From Bradyrhizobium niftali (GTDB lineage: Bacteria > Pseudomonadota > Alphaproteobacteria > Rhizobiales > Xanthobacteraceae): a DNA stretch of 64,000 nucleotides. The notes under the pieces were generated by a model that was given only the letters and a program-made list of their open reading frames with translations, was not told the DNA's origin and made no database searches. The position numbers and the translations under genes are program-made. Location of the stretch: NCBI RefSeq assembly GCF_004571025.1, contig NZ_SPQT01000020.1:62001-126000 (forward strand), read 5' to 3'. Shown here piece by piece: positions 56,394 through 63,597 of this stretch. Position 1 is the stretch's first letter. Each line of letters opens with the position of its first letter.

Positions 56394-56423
56394 CTGAATA
56401 CCCCGCGAAAGCGGGGTATTCAG
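56394..56423 (+). terminator. GAAA-loop hairpin after ggt
   Basis: CTGAATACCCCGC-GAAA-GCGGGGTATTCAG is a perfect 13-bp stem with a GNRA tetraloop, 21 bases after the ggt stop. It lies between convergent genes and could terminate from either side, though the tail is only TTCG. Confidence 0.6.
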
Positions 56424-56426
56424 TTC

Positions 56427-56485
56427 GTAGCCCGCATGGGGGATTTTCGGGCGATCCCGGATATCGCTTCGCTCATCCGGGCTAC
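56427..56485. repeat. Palindromic repeat (GTAGCCCG type)
   Basis: GTAGCCCGC (56427) and CCGGGCTAC (56485 end) bound a 59-base element with CGATCCCGGATATCGC in its middle. It stands directly after the ggt hairpin and ends 12 bases from the end of the SDR gene. Frequent in Bradyrhizobium-like genomes. Confidence 0.6.
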
Positions 56486-56497
56486 GGCGCCCTTCCC

Positions 56498-57208
56498 TCA
56501 CCACTTCTCCTTCGAGGTCCGCACATCGAGCTCGAACGACCAGGCACGTTCGGGCTGGCGGTAGAGGAAGGCGAAGCCATCGACGATGCCTTCGATGTCG
56601 ATCAGGCTGTCTTCGCGGCTCGCCGCATCGGGAAAGCGCGAAAGGATCTTGTCGCCGGCGATCGCACCGTCGACCACGACATGGCCGACATGGATGCCGT
56701 CGCTCGCATATTCCTTGGCCATCGCCTGTGCCAGCGTGCGCAGGCCAGCCTTTGACGAGTTGAACGCACCATAGCCGGAGCGTCCGCGCAGCGAGGCGCT
56801 GGCGCCGGTGAAGAGCAGCGTGCCTGCCTTCTTCGGCACCATGCGACGCACCGCCTCGCGGCCGAACAGGAAGCCGCCGAAGCACACGACGCGCCAGGCC
56901 TTCTCGAAATAGTCGGCTTCCATCTCGATGATCTTGCCGGGCGTATTGTTACCGGCGTTGTAGATGGCGAGATCGAGGTCTTCGCCGGCGGCATCAAACA
57001 GAGCGACAATTTCGCTCTCGCTGGTCGCGTCCGCGACGATGGGCACGGCCGCTCCGCCCGCCTTGATGATGTCGTCTGCGACCGCCTGCAACGCGGACAG
57101 CGTGCGGCCCGCGACGATCACCTTGAGGCCATCGGCCGCAAAGCGCTTGCAGAGCCGGGCCCCGAGCCCGCGGTCCGGGCCGACACCGATCACGATTGCC
57201 GTCTTCAT
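56498..57208 (-). CDS. Short-chain dehydrogenase/reductase family protein
   Basis: 236-residue Rossmann-fold protein. The N-terminal cofactor motif is VIGVGPDRGLGARLCKRFA, with an AGR turn suggesting NADP. LDLAIYNAGNNTPG matches the NAG motif. The catalytic region reads TGASASLRGRSGYGAFNSSKAG: the Lys is present, but the usual catalytic Tyr four residues before it is Phe. It therefore may be a modified or inactive reductase. It follows cysE by 25 bases, so is likely co-transcribed. Confidence 0.87.
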   Translation of the reverse strand: MKTAIVIGVGPDRGLGARLCKRFAADGLKVIVAGRTLSALQAVADDIIKAGGAAVPIVADATSESEIVALFDAAGEDLDLAIYNAGNNTPGKIIEMEADYFEKAWRVVCFGGFLFGREAVRRMVPKKAGTLLFTGASASLRGRSGYGAFNSSKAGLRTLAQAMAKEYASDGIHVGHVVVDGAIAGDKILSRFPDAASREDSLIDIEGIVDGFAFLYRQPERAWSFELDVRTSKEKW

Positions 57209-57233
57209 GGGGTGGCTCCGTACAATGATGGGA

Positions 57234-58001
57234 TCAGGCCGCCGAGGCAGGTTCGGGGCAGTTGGTCAGCCGCGCGGGATTGCCGACGGCCGTGCAGCCA
57301 GCGGGCACGTCTGACGTCACGAGCGCGTCGGCGCCGATCTTGGCGAAATCGCCGATGCTGATGTCGCCGAGGATGGTCGCACCACCGCCGATATAGACGC
57401 CGCGGCCGATCCGCGGTGAGCGCGTCGGCAGTTCACTGCCGCGACCGATGCTGACGTTCTGGAGGATGGTGACCTCGTCGCCGATTACCACATTGGCGCC
57501 GATCACGATGCCCGTGGCATGGTCGAGATAGACCGATGATCCGATGCTGGCGGCCGGATGGATGCTGACCTGCAAGGCATTCGAGGCCTCGTTCTGGAAC
57601 AGCAGCGCCGCATCGCGATGATCGTGGAGCCAGAGCCAGTTCGAGACGCGCCAGGCTTGCAGCGCGACATAGCCCTTGAAATGCAGCAGTGGCGGCAACA
57701 GGTCGGCGATGGCGGGATCGTGGATCGCGATGGCCTGCAAGTCGCGGCTGGCCAGCTCGATCAGATCGGGCGAGCCGCGAAAGGCAGCAAGGGAAAAGGC
57801 CGAGACGCGCGCGCGCTCGGCTTCACTGCCGCCGAGCCGACGTCCGATCAGATCGGACAAGGCCGCGGCGAAATCATCATGAGCGAGAATGGTGCCGGCA
57901 AGGGCCCTGCCGAAGATGGGATCGGCGTCCGCCACGCGCTGCGCCTCGCCGCGGACCTGCTGCCAGAGCCTGTCGCTCGTCATGATCGCAGCTTCCGCCA
58001 T
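57234..58001 (-). CDS. cysE: Serine O-acetyltransferase
   Basis: 255-residue CysE-type enzyme that makes O-acetylserine from acetyl-CoA and serine for cysteine synthesis. The N-terminal helical domain (AEAQRVADADPIFGRALAGT) is followed by a left-handed beta-helix of hexapeptide repeats (SIHPAASIGSSVYLDHATGI, VVIGDEVTILQNVSIGRG). His in LDHATG and the C-terminal GNPARL are family marks. The start has GGAGG upstream. Its product fits with the gamma-glutamyl/thiol theme nearby. Confidence 0.94.
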   Translation of the reverse strand: MAEAAIMTSDRLWQQVRGEAQRVADADPIFGRALAGTILAHDDFAAALSDLIGRRLGGSEAERARVSAFSLAAFRGSPDLIELASRDLQAIAIHDPAIADLLPPLLHFKGYVALQAWRVSNWLWLHDHRDAALLFQNEASNALQVSIHPAASIGSSVYLDHATGIVIGANVVIGDEVTILQNVSIGRGSELPTRSPRIGRGVYIGGGATILGDISIGDFAKIGADALVTSDVPAGCTAVGNPARLTNCPEPASAA

Positions 58002-58052
58002 TGTCGCCTCCGGCCCATCCGCGTTTGTAGCTGCGAATATAGGCGGTCCGCA

Positions 58053-58202
58053 TCAAGGCGCCAGTGATGCCGGAGGGACGTAACGCCGCTCGGGGGCGCG
58101 ACCCGACCGCGCCCGCTTGCGCAGGCACAGCGCATACAGCCAGCCGCCGCCTGCGACGAGGGCCGGCAGGACGTAAAGCGCGAAATCGCGGAGCAGGATC
58201 AT
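58053..58202 (-). CDS. Small single-helix membrane protein
   Basis: A 49-residue frame starting at ATG 58202 inside the stop of the upstream 84-residue gene (ATGA overlap). It reads MILLRDFALYVLPALVAGGG, one helix, then a basic tail (CLRKRARSGRAPERRYV). Not recognised. The coupling overlap and typical codon use favour it being real. Confidence 0.55.
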   Translation of the reverse strand: MILLRDFALYVLPALVAGGGWLYALCLRKRARSGRAPERRYVPPASLAP

Positions 58203-58453
58203 GGGGCAAGGTCCGCTGTCGCAAACTTGACGGCGCGCCGCAGCGCGAACGCGGCAAGCTCGTAGAGGGCGCAGCTGAGAAAGATCTTCCAGGCATCGGT
58301 GGTCACGAGGTCCTGATAGGACTTGATCTCCGTCGGCCAGTGGTTGAGGAACGCGATCGCGAGCGGCACTGAGACGCCGAACCGGTCGAATAGCGCCGAG
58401 GCGCGCTCGAGGAGCGCGATACGCTGGCTGATCTCGTTGCGTTCGGCGGTCAT
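58199..58453 (-). CDS. Small conserved hypothetical protein
   Basis: 84-residue protein (MTAERNEISQRIALLERASA). It has a coiled-coil-like start and a moderately hydrophobic second half (AWKIFLSCALYELAAFALRR). No named family is recognised. Its stop overlaps the start of the 49-residue gene downstream, so the two are probably translated together and perhaps function as a pair. Confidence 0.6.
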   Translation of the reverse strand: MTAERNEISQRIALLERASALFDRFGVSVPLAIAFLNHWPTEIKSYQDLVTTDAWKIFLSCALYELAAFALRRAVKFATADLAP

Positions 58454-58522
58454 GGTCGTACCCGTTGGCGCGCACGGGAGGCGCGCTGTCAGGGCTTGGT
58501 CGGGCCTGGCGCGAATCGGGTT

Positions 58523-58690
58523 CTACCGGTCCTGCACATGTGCGTGATCAACGCCACATAGCGAATGCCGGCCGGGGCACAGGCGGAAATGGCAGTCGGG
58601 ATCGGACGCGCAGCTGCCATAGACGACGCTGATATAGCCCAGCGCCGCGAAGGCGGTCACGCCAAGCAGCAGGCGGGTCCAGGGGTCCAT
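58523..58690 (-). CDS. Small Cys-rich membrane-anchored protein, 55 residues
   Basis: Short frame from ATG 58690, with GAGG about 8 bases upstream: MDPWTRLLLGVTAFAALGYI, one helix, then VYGSCASDPDCHFRLCPGRH with four Cys and several His, ending VDHAHVQDR. No family recognised. Cys/His density suggests metal binding or disulfides in the periplasm (inference). Confidence 0.6.
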   Translation of the reverse strand: MDPWTRLLLGVTAFAALGYISVVYGSCASDPDCHFRLCPGRHSLCGVDHAHVQDR

Positions 58691-58796
58691 GATGCGCCTC
58701 GTCCATGCAAGAGCAGCGCGGCCCGGTGGGACAGCGCGCGCAAGTCTTGGTGTCGCTGAACCGTGCGCCGGTTCTGAATCAAAAGCGCTGGCCTAT

Positions 58797-58861
58797 CTAT
58801 CCACGCCTTGCCATGCGGTATGAAGAACGTGGATGCCCGGGACAAGCCCGGGCATGACGAC
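58797..58861. repeat. Palindromic repeat (ATGCCCGGG type)
   Basis: ATGCCCGGG (58833-58841) and CCCGGGCAT (58847-58855) pair around ACAAG. A flanking stretch from about 58797 (ATCCACGCCTTGCCATGCGG) belongs to the same element type seen in related genomes. Confidence 0.55.
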
Positions 58862-58890
58862 CTCTCATCTGCGTGGAACGGAGCTCTCCC

Positions 58891-58931
58891 CAAAACCAAA
58901 CCGCCCGCCTGCGGGGTACGCAGGCGAGCGG
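58891..58931 (-). terminator. Terminator of the DUF2852 gene
   Basis: On the minus strand, CCGCTCGCCTGCG-TACCC-CGCAGGCGGGCGG is a 13-bp stem with one mismatch, followed by TTTGGTTTTGG. It lies 57 bases after the stop codon of the gene at 58989. Confidence 0.65.
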
Positions 58932-58988
58932 CTCGGGGCCATCAGGACTTTGGGGGCATGCGCCTGAAGGCTTTGAGAAGTGTCCAGA

Positions 58989-59474
58989 TCAACCCTGCTG
59001 CTGGTCGGTCGGCGGCGGGGTCGGACGCGTCTTGTGCTGCGCCATGAACTGGTCGAACTCTTCCTTGTCCTTGGCGTGACGCAGACGGTCGAGGAAGTTC
59101 CTGAACTCGACCTGCTCCTCCTCGAGCCGCTGCAGCGTCTCGGTGCGATATTCGTCAAAGGCGCGGTTGCCGCTGGAGGGCGGGCCGAAGCCGAAGCCGA
59201 AACCGCGGCGCTCCATGCGGCCGCGCATGCGGTCCATCTTGTACTGCATCCGCTCCATCTTGTTCTGCCAGCGATCCTGGTGGCTCCAGCAACCCATTTT
59301 TCTGCTCCCGAGTGTGAAAAAGAGAAGGGCGAGTCCGATCGGCCACCAGATGATGAAGCCGAGGATGGTCACGGCGATCCAGCCGGGATGCCAGGGCGTG
59401 TCGAGCATGTGGGGGCGCTCATAGTGTTCGTCAGAGGAACCGCGCCATCGATTGACATCAGCGGTGTAGGCCAT
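58989..59474 (-). CDS. DUF2852-domain membrane protein
   Basis: 161-residue protein. The core is TPWHPGWIAVTILGFIIWWP with one or two membrane helices (GLALLFFTLGSRKMGCW), followed by an Arg/Met-rich charged helix (KMERMQYKMDRMRGRMERRG) and a DUF2852-type C-terminal YRTETLQRLEEEQVEFRNFL. ATG 59474 is preferred as GGAG lies upstream; nearby in-frame ATG/GTG codons are possible. A 19-bp palindrome shared with the downstream TetR gene lies 35 bases upstream, so it is probably TetR-controlled. Function unknown. Confidence 0.85.
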   Translation of the reverse strand: MAYTADVNRWRGSSDEHYERPHMLDTPWHPGWIAVTILGFIIWWPIGLALLFFTLGSRKMGCWSHQDRWQNKMERMQYKMDRMRGRMERRGFGFGFGPPSSGNRAFDEYRTETLQRLEEEQVEFRNFLDRLRHAKDKEEFDQFMAQHKTRPTPPPTDQQQG

Positions 59475-59508
59475 TTCCATCTCCATCACGGCACCAGCGC
59501 CGTTGTGA

Positions 59509-59527
59509 ATGTAAATAACATTTACAT
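59509..59527. promoter_or_regulatory. Operator-like palindrome upstream of the DUF2852 gene
   Basis: ATGTAAA-TAACA-TTTACAT is a perfect 7-5-7 inverted repeat, 35 bases from the DUF2852 start codon. The same pattern with one change is at the TetR start (60334-60352). Confidence 0.65.
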
Positions 59528-59594
59528 AGCTAGCCCATCCCGCGATTTTGTCAAGCCGGCCGCCCGACAGGCCGGGCGAATTATTTGCGCAATT

Positions 59595-60335
59595 TTATTT
59601 CGGCTTGCCCCAGGGGCCACCGGGCGGCACGCCAGAACCGGAGGACGCCTCCGGTGGTACCGGCGGCGGCTCGGCGCTTTTCGCGGGCGGACGGCGATCG
59701 GTCGGGAAGCCGAGACCGCGCAGATAGATCAGCACCTCGGCCTCTAACAGTTCGTCCGGCGACATCGGCAGTTTTCGTCGCGCTGCATCGCCGCGCGAGA
59801 ACAGCGAGGCCACCCCATGCGCCATCGACCAGATGTGCAGCGCCATCATCATCGCCGGCGGCCGCGGCGTGCCGGGCGGTGCGAGTGCCGCGAGCCGCTC
59901 CGCCGCGGCGCGAATGATGTTGAAGGCGCGTTCGCTCGCGGCCTGCAAAGCGGGATTGGCATCGACCGGCAGGCCGGATTCGAACATCGCGTTGTAGAAT
60001 GCCGGCTCCTCGCGGGCGAAGGCGAGATAGGCCCTGCCGACCCGCTCGAACGCGGTGACCGTATCGGGCCGGCCGTCGTCCCAGGCCGCGGTCAAGCGCG
60101 CCTCGAACTGCTCGAAGCCGCGCTGGGCGATCGAGGACAACAGTTCATCGCGGTCGCGGAAGTGCCGGTAGGGCGCCGCCGCGCTGACGCCGGCCATGCG
60201 CGCGGCATCGGCAAAGGTGAAGCCGGCCGCGCCCTTCTCGGCAATCAGCCCGAGGGCAGCCTGCAACAAGGCTTCCTTCAGGTTGCCGTGGTGATAGCCG
60301 CGCTCGGCGCGGCGCGTCTCCTTGCGCCAGCTCAT
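59595..60335 (-). CDS. TetR/AcrR-family transcriptional regulator
   Basis: 246-residue regulator. Helix-turn-helix is in GFTFADAARMAGVSAAAPYRHFRDRDELL, residues 38-66. The C-terminal domain resembles the WHG/TetR_C_13 type. The last 30 residues are Pro-rich (PPPVPPEASSGSGVPPGGPW). A 19-bp palindrome overlaps its start codon, and the same palindrome is upstream of the DUF2852 gene, so it likely represses itself and that gene. No ribosome site is seen, consistent with a leaderless or short-leader message. Confidence 0.9.
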   Translation of the reverse strand: MSWRKETRRAERGYHHGNLKEALLQAALGLIAEKGAAGFTFADAARMAGVSAAAPYRHFRDRDELLSSIAQRGFEQFEARLTAAWDDGRPDTVTAFERVGRAYLAFAREEPAFYNAMFESGLPVDANPALQAASERAFNIIRAAAERLAALAPPGTPRPPAMMMALHIWSMAHGVASLFSRGDAARRKLPMSPDELLEAEVLIYLRGLGFPTDRRPPAKSAEPPPVPPEASSGSGVPPGGPWGKPK

Positions 60336-60352
60336 GTGAACGGCTTTTACAT
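60334..60352. promoter_or_regulatory. Operator-like palindrome at the TetR start
   Basis: ATGTGAA-CGGCT-TTTACAT is the second copy of the 7-5-7 palindrome, with one mismatch. Its first two bases are part of the TetR start codon. It suggests autoregulation. Confidence 0.6.
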
Positions 60353-60409
60353 GAGCCGGGGGTGAAGGTCACTAGCGCAGGCGGGATTTGGTGAACCCGT
60401 ATTTTCACT

Positions 60410-60490
60410 GTCGTTCCGGGGCGGCTCGAAAGAGCCGAACCCGGAATCTCGAGATTCCGGGCTCGCGCTTGCGCGCGCCCCGGAATGACG
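60410..60490. repeat. Palindromic repeat (GTCGTTCCGGGGC type)
   Basis: TCGTTCCGGGGCG and CGCCCCGGAATGACG bound an 81-base element with the inner palindrome CCGGAATCTCGAGATTCCGG. Common in Bradyrhizobium-like genomes. It ends eight bases before the next gene. Confidence 0.65.
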
Positions 60491-60497
60491 AAGCTGA

Positions 60498-60857
60498 CTA
60501 ACCGCCCGGGATCGGCAGCACCGGCATGATCTCGACGCGCTCGCCGGGAAAGATCGCGAAGTGCGGGTGGTTCTCGAACATCTTCGCAGCCGCTTCATGG
60601 GACGCGGCGCGGACCACGGTGAAGGCGCCCATCTCGTTGGCGGTGTCGGCAGTGCCCTTGTCGTCGACCCGCTTGGTCTTGCCGAGCGGACCGCCCATCG
60701 CCTGGATCGCGCCTTGATGCTTCTCGACCCAACCCTTCCAGGCCGCGATGCCCTCCAGTTCCTTCGCCTTGCGCTCGGCGTCTGACATCGCATTCCATGC
60801 AGCCCATTTCGGGCTGGTCTTGCTGCCGAGGAACACGGCGAGATAGGTGTCGGTCAT
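60498..60857 (-). CDS. YciI-related (YCII-domain) protein
   Basis: 119-residue protein of the YCII-like ferredoxin fold (MTDTYLAVFLGSKTSPKWAA). Marks include AWKGWVEKHQGAIQAMGGPLG and FTVVRAASHEAAAKMFENHPHFA. Function unproven; members are thought to be small enzymes. It starts 65 bases after the YciI gene at 60923, so both may be one unit. Confidence 0.8.
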   Translation of the reverse strand: MTDTYLAVFLGSKTSPKWAAWNAMSDAERKAKELEGIAAWKGWVEKHQGAIQAMGGPLGKTKRVDDKGTADTANEMGAFTVVRAASHEAAAKMFENHPHFAIFPGERVEIMPVLPIPGG

Positions 60858-60922
60858 TGGTTCTCTCCTTTGTTGATGACTTTGTTGATGACGGCCGCGA
60901 ATTCCAATCGCGGCCGCTCTGG

Positions 60923-61327
60923 CTAGTTCTTCACACCGTCGAAGCCGGCGGCCGCGGCCTGCACGTCCGGCGGAAGGTCGGCCATCTCCTGCACCTGCCG
61001 GATCTCAATGACTTCATTGGCCGAGGCCGGGCACTGCTTCGCCCACGCAATCGCCTCGGCACGCGAGTCGACCTCGATCATCCAGTAGCCGCCCAGCACT
61101 TCCTTGGCTTCAGTGCAGGGGCCGTCGGTCACAACAGGCTCGCCCGTCGCAAACGAAACGCGCGCGCCCATTGAGGGCGGATGCAGGCCGTCGAGCGTGA
61201 TCAGGACGCCGGCATCGTTCAGTGCCTCGTTGTAGTGCATCATCGCGGCGACGCGCTCGGGATCGAGTTGCACGTCCGGCGGCGCGGTCTCGTAGCCGAG
61301 CGGGATCATCAGCATCATGAATCGCAT
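60923..61327 (-). CDS. YciI family protein (DGPF domain)
   Basis: 134-residue protein with the DGPF motif VTDGPCTEAKEVLGGYWMIE, then AEAIAWAKQCPASANEVIEI. It begins MRFMMLMIPLGYETAPPDVQ. The group is often linked to sigma-70 ECF factors in other genomes, but none is adjacent here. Its role is unknown. Two YciI-type genes in tandem are the notable feature. Confidence 0.88.
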   Translation of the reverse strand: MRFMMLMIPLGYETAPPDVQLDPERVAAMMHYNEALNDAGVLITLDGLHPPSMGARVSFATGEPVVTDGPCTEAKEVLGGYWMIEVDSRAEAIAWAKQCPASANEVIEIRQVQEMADLPPDVQAAAAGFDGVKN

Positions 61328-61503
61328 GGGCAGTTCCTTGCTTACCTGGTCCGTCCGGGATGCGCCGCGAGGCGCAGGCCCGAAATCCGGGGGCGATGAG
61401 CGGGCCGAACGAGCCCGCGCTGCCCTGTAAGACGAACGCCTTGCTATGGAATCGACACCGTGGCGAAAATTATTCCGGAGGTCATGCCTCGGAAGTTCCT
61501 GCG

Positions 61504-61869
61504 TCAGCGCGGCTGCGGCAGGAACCGGCCGTCCTGGAACGCAGCGCCGAAATAGACCTCGATCCGGCGAACCTTGCCGCCGGCGAAGGTGAAGAACTCG
61601 GTGTTGCGAAAGCTCCTGCCATCTGTCGCAAGGCAGCGATAGGTGACAAAGGCCTCGTCGCCGACGACGAAGATGCGCTCGATATCGTGGCGCGCGATCC
61701 AGCCGGTGTCCCGCCAGCAGCGTTCGAAATAGGTCGCCTTGTCGAGGTCGTCGTCGAACGGGCTGGTGAAGCGGAAATCGTCGGCGAGCGCCTCGCTCAC
61801 CCGTTGCCGGTCGTTGCCGAGATAGGCTGCGAAGAGGTTTCGAATCAGTCGCTCGCGGTCGTCAGGCAT
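61504..61869 (-). CDS. NTF2-like (SnoaL-type) protein
   Basis: 121-residue cone-shaped alpha/beta protein (MPDDRERLIRNLFAAYLGND). FRFTSPFDDDLDKATYFERCW and TEFFTFAGGKVRRIEVYFGA are the SnoaL-like marks. ATG 61869 has GGAGG upstream; the longer frame is not supported. Such proteins are small enzymes or ligand binders; no substrate is evident. Confidence 0.85.
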   Translation of the reverse strand: MPDDRERLIRNLFAAYLGNDRQRVSEALADDFRFTSPFDDDLDKATYFERCWRDTGWIARHDIERIFVVGDEAFVTYRCLATDGRSFRNTEFFTFAGGKVRRIEVYFGAAFQDGRFLPQPR

Positions 61870-62105
61870 TGATCGGCCTCCGTAGAGAAAATCCTCTTGA
61901 AGACGATGCACGCACGCTTGCGCCGACATTGCTTGCGGAATTTCACCAGAGACGATGCGAAATTGAACCATTCCGGGGAACTTCACGTGTTCAATTTCAA
62001 CAGCAAGGCCAGGTTCCAGCACGCCTCGCGTGACCTCCGACATATCGTCGAACATGCAGCGCACATCGGCGGAGCTGGCGTAAGCTCTGGCTTTATCACG
62101 ATCCC

Positions 62106-62152
62106 CGTCATCCTTCGAGGGCCGCTGAAGAAGCGGCCACCTCAGGGTGACG
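62106..62152. repeat. Short palindromic repeat (GGGCCGCTGAAGAAGCGGCC type)
   Basis: Within CATCCTTCGAGG...CCTCAGGGTGACGG, GGCCGCT-GAAG-AAGCGGCC-type arms form a hairpin. Another intergenic repeat of the Bradyrhizobium type, just downstream of the cupin gene end. Confidence 0.55.
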
Positions 62153-62176
62153 GCGATAGATAACGACGCCCTTACC

Positions 62177-62518
62177 CTACTGCTCCCACCGCCGCGTCGC
62201 TTCAGTCGCCCCTTCCGGCAGCGCCTCGAAGACCGGCGCGGCCAGCACGGCATGCACGTGCAGCGTCGCCGTGCCCGAATTGCGGAATCCGTGCTTGCGG
62301 CCGGCCGGAATCAGCAGCGACTGGCCGGCCCTCACCGTGACGCGCTCGGCCTCGATCCACATCTCAGCCTCGCCCTCACGCACGGTCAGCACCTCCTCGA
62401 CCGGATGGCTGTGCGTCGGCGCGCCGGCGCCGGGGGCGACCCATTGCTCGAAGATGCAGAGCGCTGCCGCGCCATTGCGCGCGGAGGTCACCATGCGGGT
62501 CGTCACACGGGCCGCCAT
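62177..62518 (-). CDS. Cupin-domain protein
   Basis: 113-residue single cupin with APTHSHPVEEVLTVREGEAE (two His and a Glu) and the second motif IPAGRKHGFRNSG with the third His. A metal ligand set is complete. Its role is unknown, with a small-molecule dioxygenase or sensor possible. It is divergent from the SDR gene at 62647. Confidence 0.87.
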   Translation of the reverse strand: MAARVTTRMVTSARNGAAALCIFEQWVAPGAGAPTHSHPVEEVLTVREGEAEMWIEAERVTVRAGQSLLIPAGRKHGFRNSGTATLHVHAVLAAPVFEALPEGATEATRRWEQ

Positions 62519-62646
62519 TCCTCGAGCGGGGTCGCTCCGGGATCGATGGGCATGGCTTCAGGCCCTTTCTTGTGAGGACGAAAGCGAAGTAAAAGGGGCC
62601 GGCCCTCGCGTGGGAACAGCCTTTCGAACACAGGACAGACTAGCAA

Positions 62647-63435
62647 ATGCCGCAGGCCCCGCAAAAAGTCGCCCTCGTCACCGGAGCCGCGCGCGGCATC
62701 GGGCTTGCGACCGCGAAGAAGTTCCTTGGCGAGGGCTGGCGCGTGGCGCTGCTCGACATCGAGGGGGAGTTGCTCGGCCGCGCGGTCGCCGAGATCGGCC
62801 AGGACGAGGCGACGCTCGCGCTGACCTGCGACGTCTCCGACGCGGCCGCGGTCGGCGCCGCGATGACGACGATCGAGCGGCGGTTCGGCCGGCTCGATGC
62901 GCTCGTCAACAATGCCGGCATCGCCGTGTTCGCGCCGCTGATGGAGACGCCGGATACCGACTGGCGCCGCGTGCTCGAGGTCAACCTTACCGGCCCGTTC
63001 CTCTGCACCAAGGCCGCGGTGCCCTTGATGCGCGACAGCGACGGCGGCGCCATCGTCAACATCACCTCGATCTCGGCGGTGCGCGCCTCGACCTTGCGCG
63101 CGGCCTACGGCACCAGCAAAGCGGGGCTCGCGCACCTGACCAAGCAGCTCGCGGTCGAGCTCGCCTCGCTCAACATCCGCGTCAACGCGGTTGCGCCGGG
63201 GCCGGTCGACACCGCGATGGCGAAGCAGGTGCACACCAAGGAGATCCGCGCCGACTATCACGACGCCATTCCGCTCAACCGCTACGGTCTCGAGGAGGAG
63301 CTCGCGGAGGCGGTCTTCTTTCTGTGCTCGGGAAGCGCGAGCTATATCACCGGCCAAATTTTGGCCGTCGATGGCGGCTTTGATGCAGCCGGCATTGGCC
63401 TGCCGACGCTGCGCGGGCAACGGCGCAACGGGTAG
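62647..63435 (+). CDS. Short-chain dehydrogenase/reductase, FabG-like
   Basis: 262-residue SDR. VTGAARGIGLATAKKFLGEG is the cofactor motif with a DIE acidic turn suggesting NAD. VNNAGIAVF is the NNAG motif, and the catalytic set is ITSISAVRAS (Ser) and YGTSKAGLAHL (YxxxK). CAPGPVDT-like AVAPGPVDTAMAKQ and YITGQILAVDGGFDAA are typical. It is probably an oxidoreductase of 3-hydroxyacyl or sugar-like substrates; the exact substrate is unclear. Confidence 0.93.
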   Translation: MPQAPQKVALVTGAARGIGLATAKKFLGEGWRVALLDIEGELLGRAVAEIGQDEATLALTCDVSDAAAVGAAMTTIERRFGRLDALVNNAGIAVFAPLMETPDTDWRRVLEVNLTGPFLCTKAAVPLMRDSDGGAIVNITSISAVRASTLRAAYGTSKAGLAHLTKQLAVELASLNIRVNAVAPGPVDTAMAKQVHTKEIRADYHDAIPLNRYGLEEELAEAVFFLCSGSASYITGQILAVDGGFDAAGIGLPTLRGQRRNG

Positions 63436-63450
63436 GCACGGGATTTGCGG

Positions 63451-63575
63451 GATGGGCAAGGGCGCGACGCGCCGTGCCCGCCACCTTCTGCGGATTTGTG
63501 GTGCCATTGGCGGGCACGCGGAGCCTGTCATCGGGCGCGCACTCGCGCGACCCGGTGGCTTTGCCCACCCTACGA
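63451..63575. repeat. Pair of GGGCAAAGGCGC-type repeats
   Basis: GATGGGCAAGGGCGCGACGC at 63451 and a second module from 63506 (GGCGGGCACGCGG ... TTTGCCCACCCTACG) resemble the elements at 36598 and 41188. They fill the gap before the last gene. Confidence 0.5.
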
Positions 63576-63597
63576 CGTCGAATGTGCGGAGAGTACG

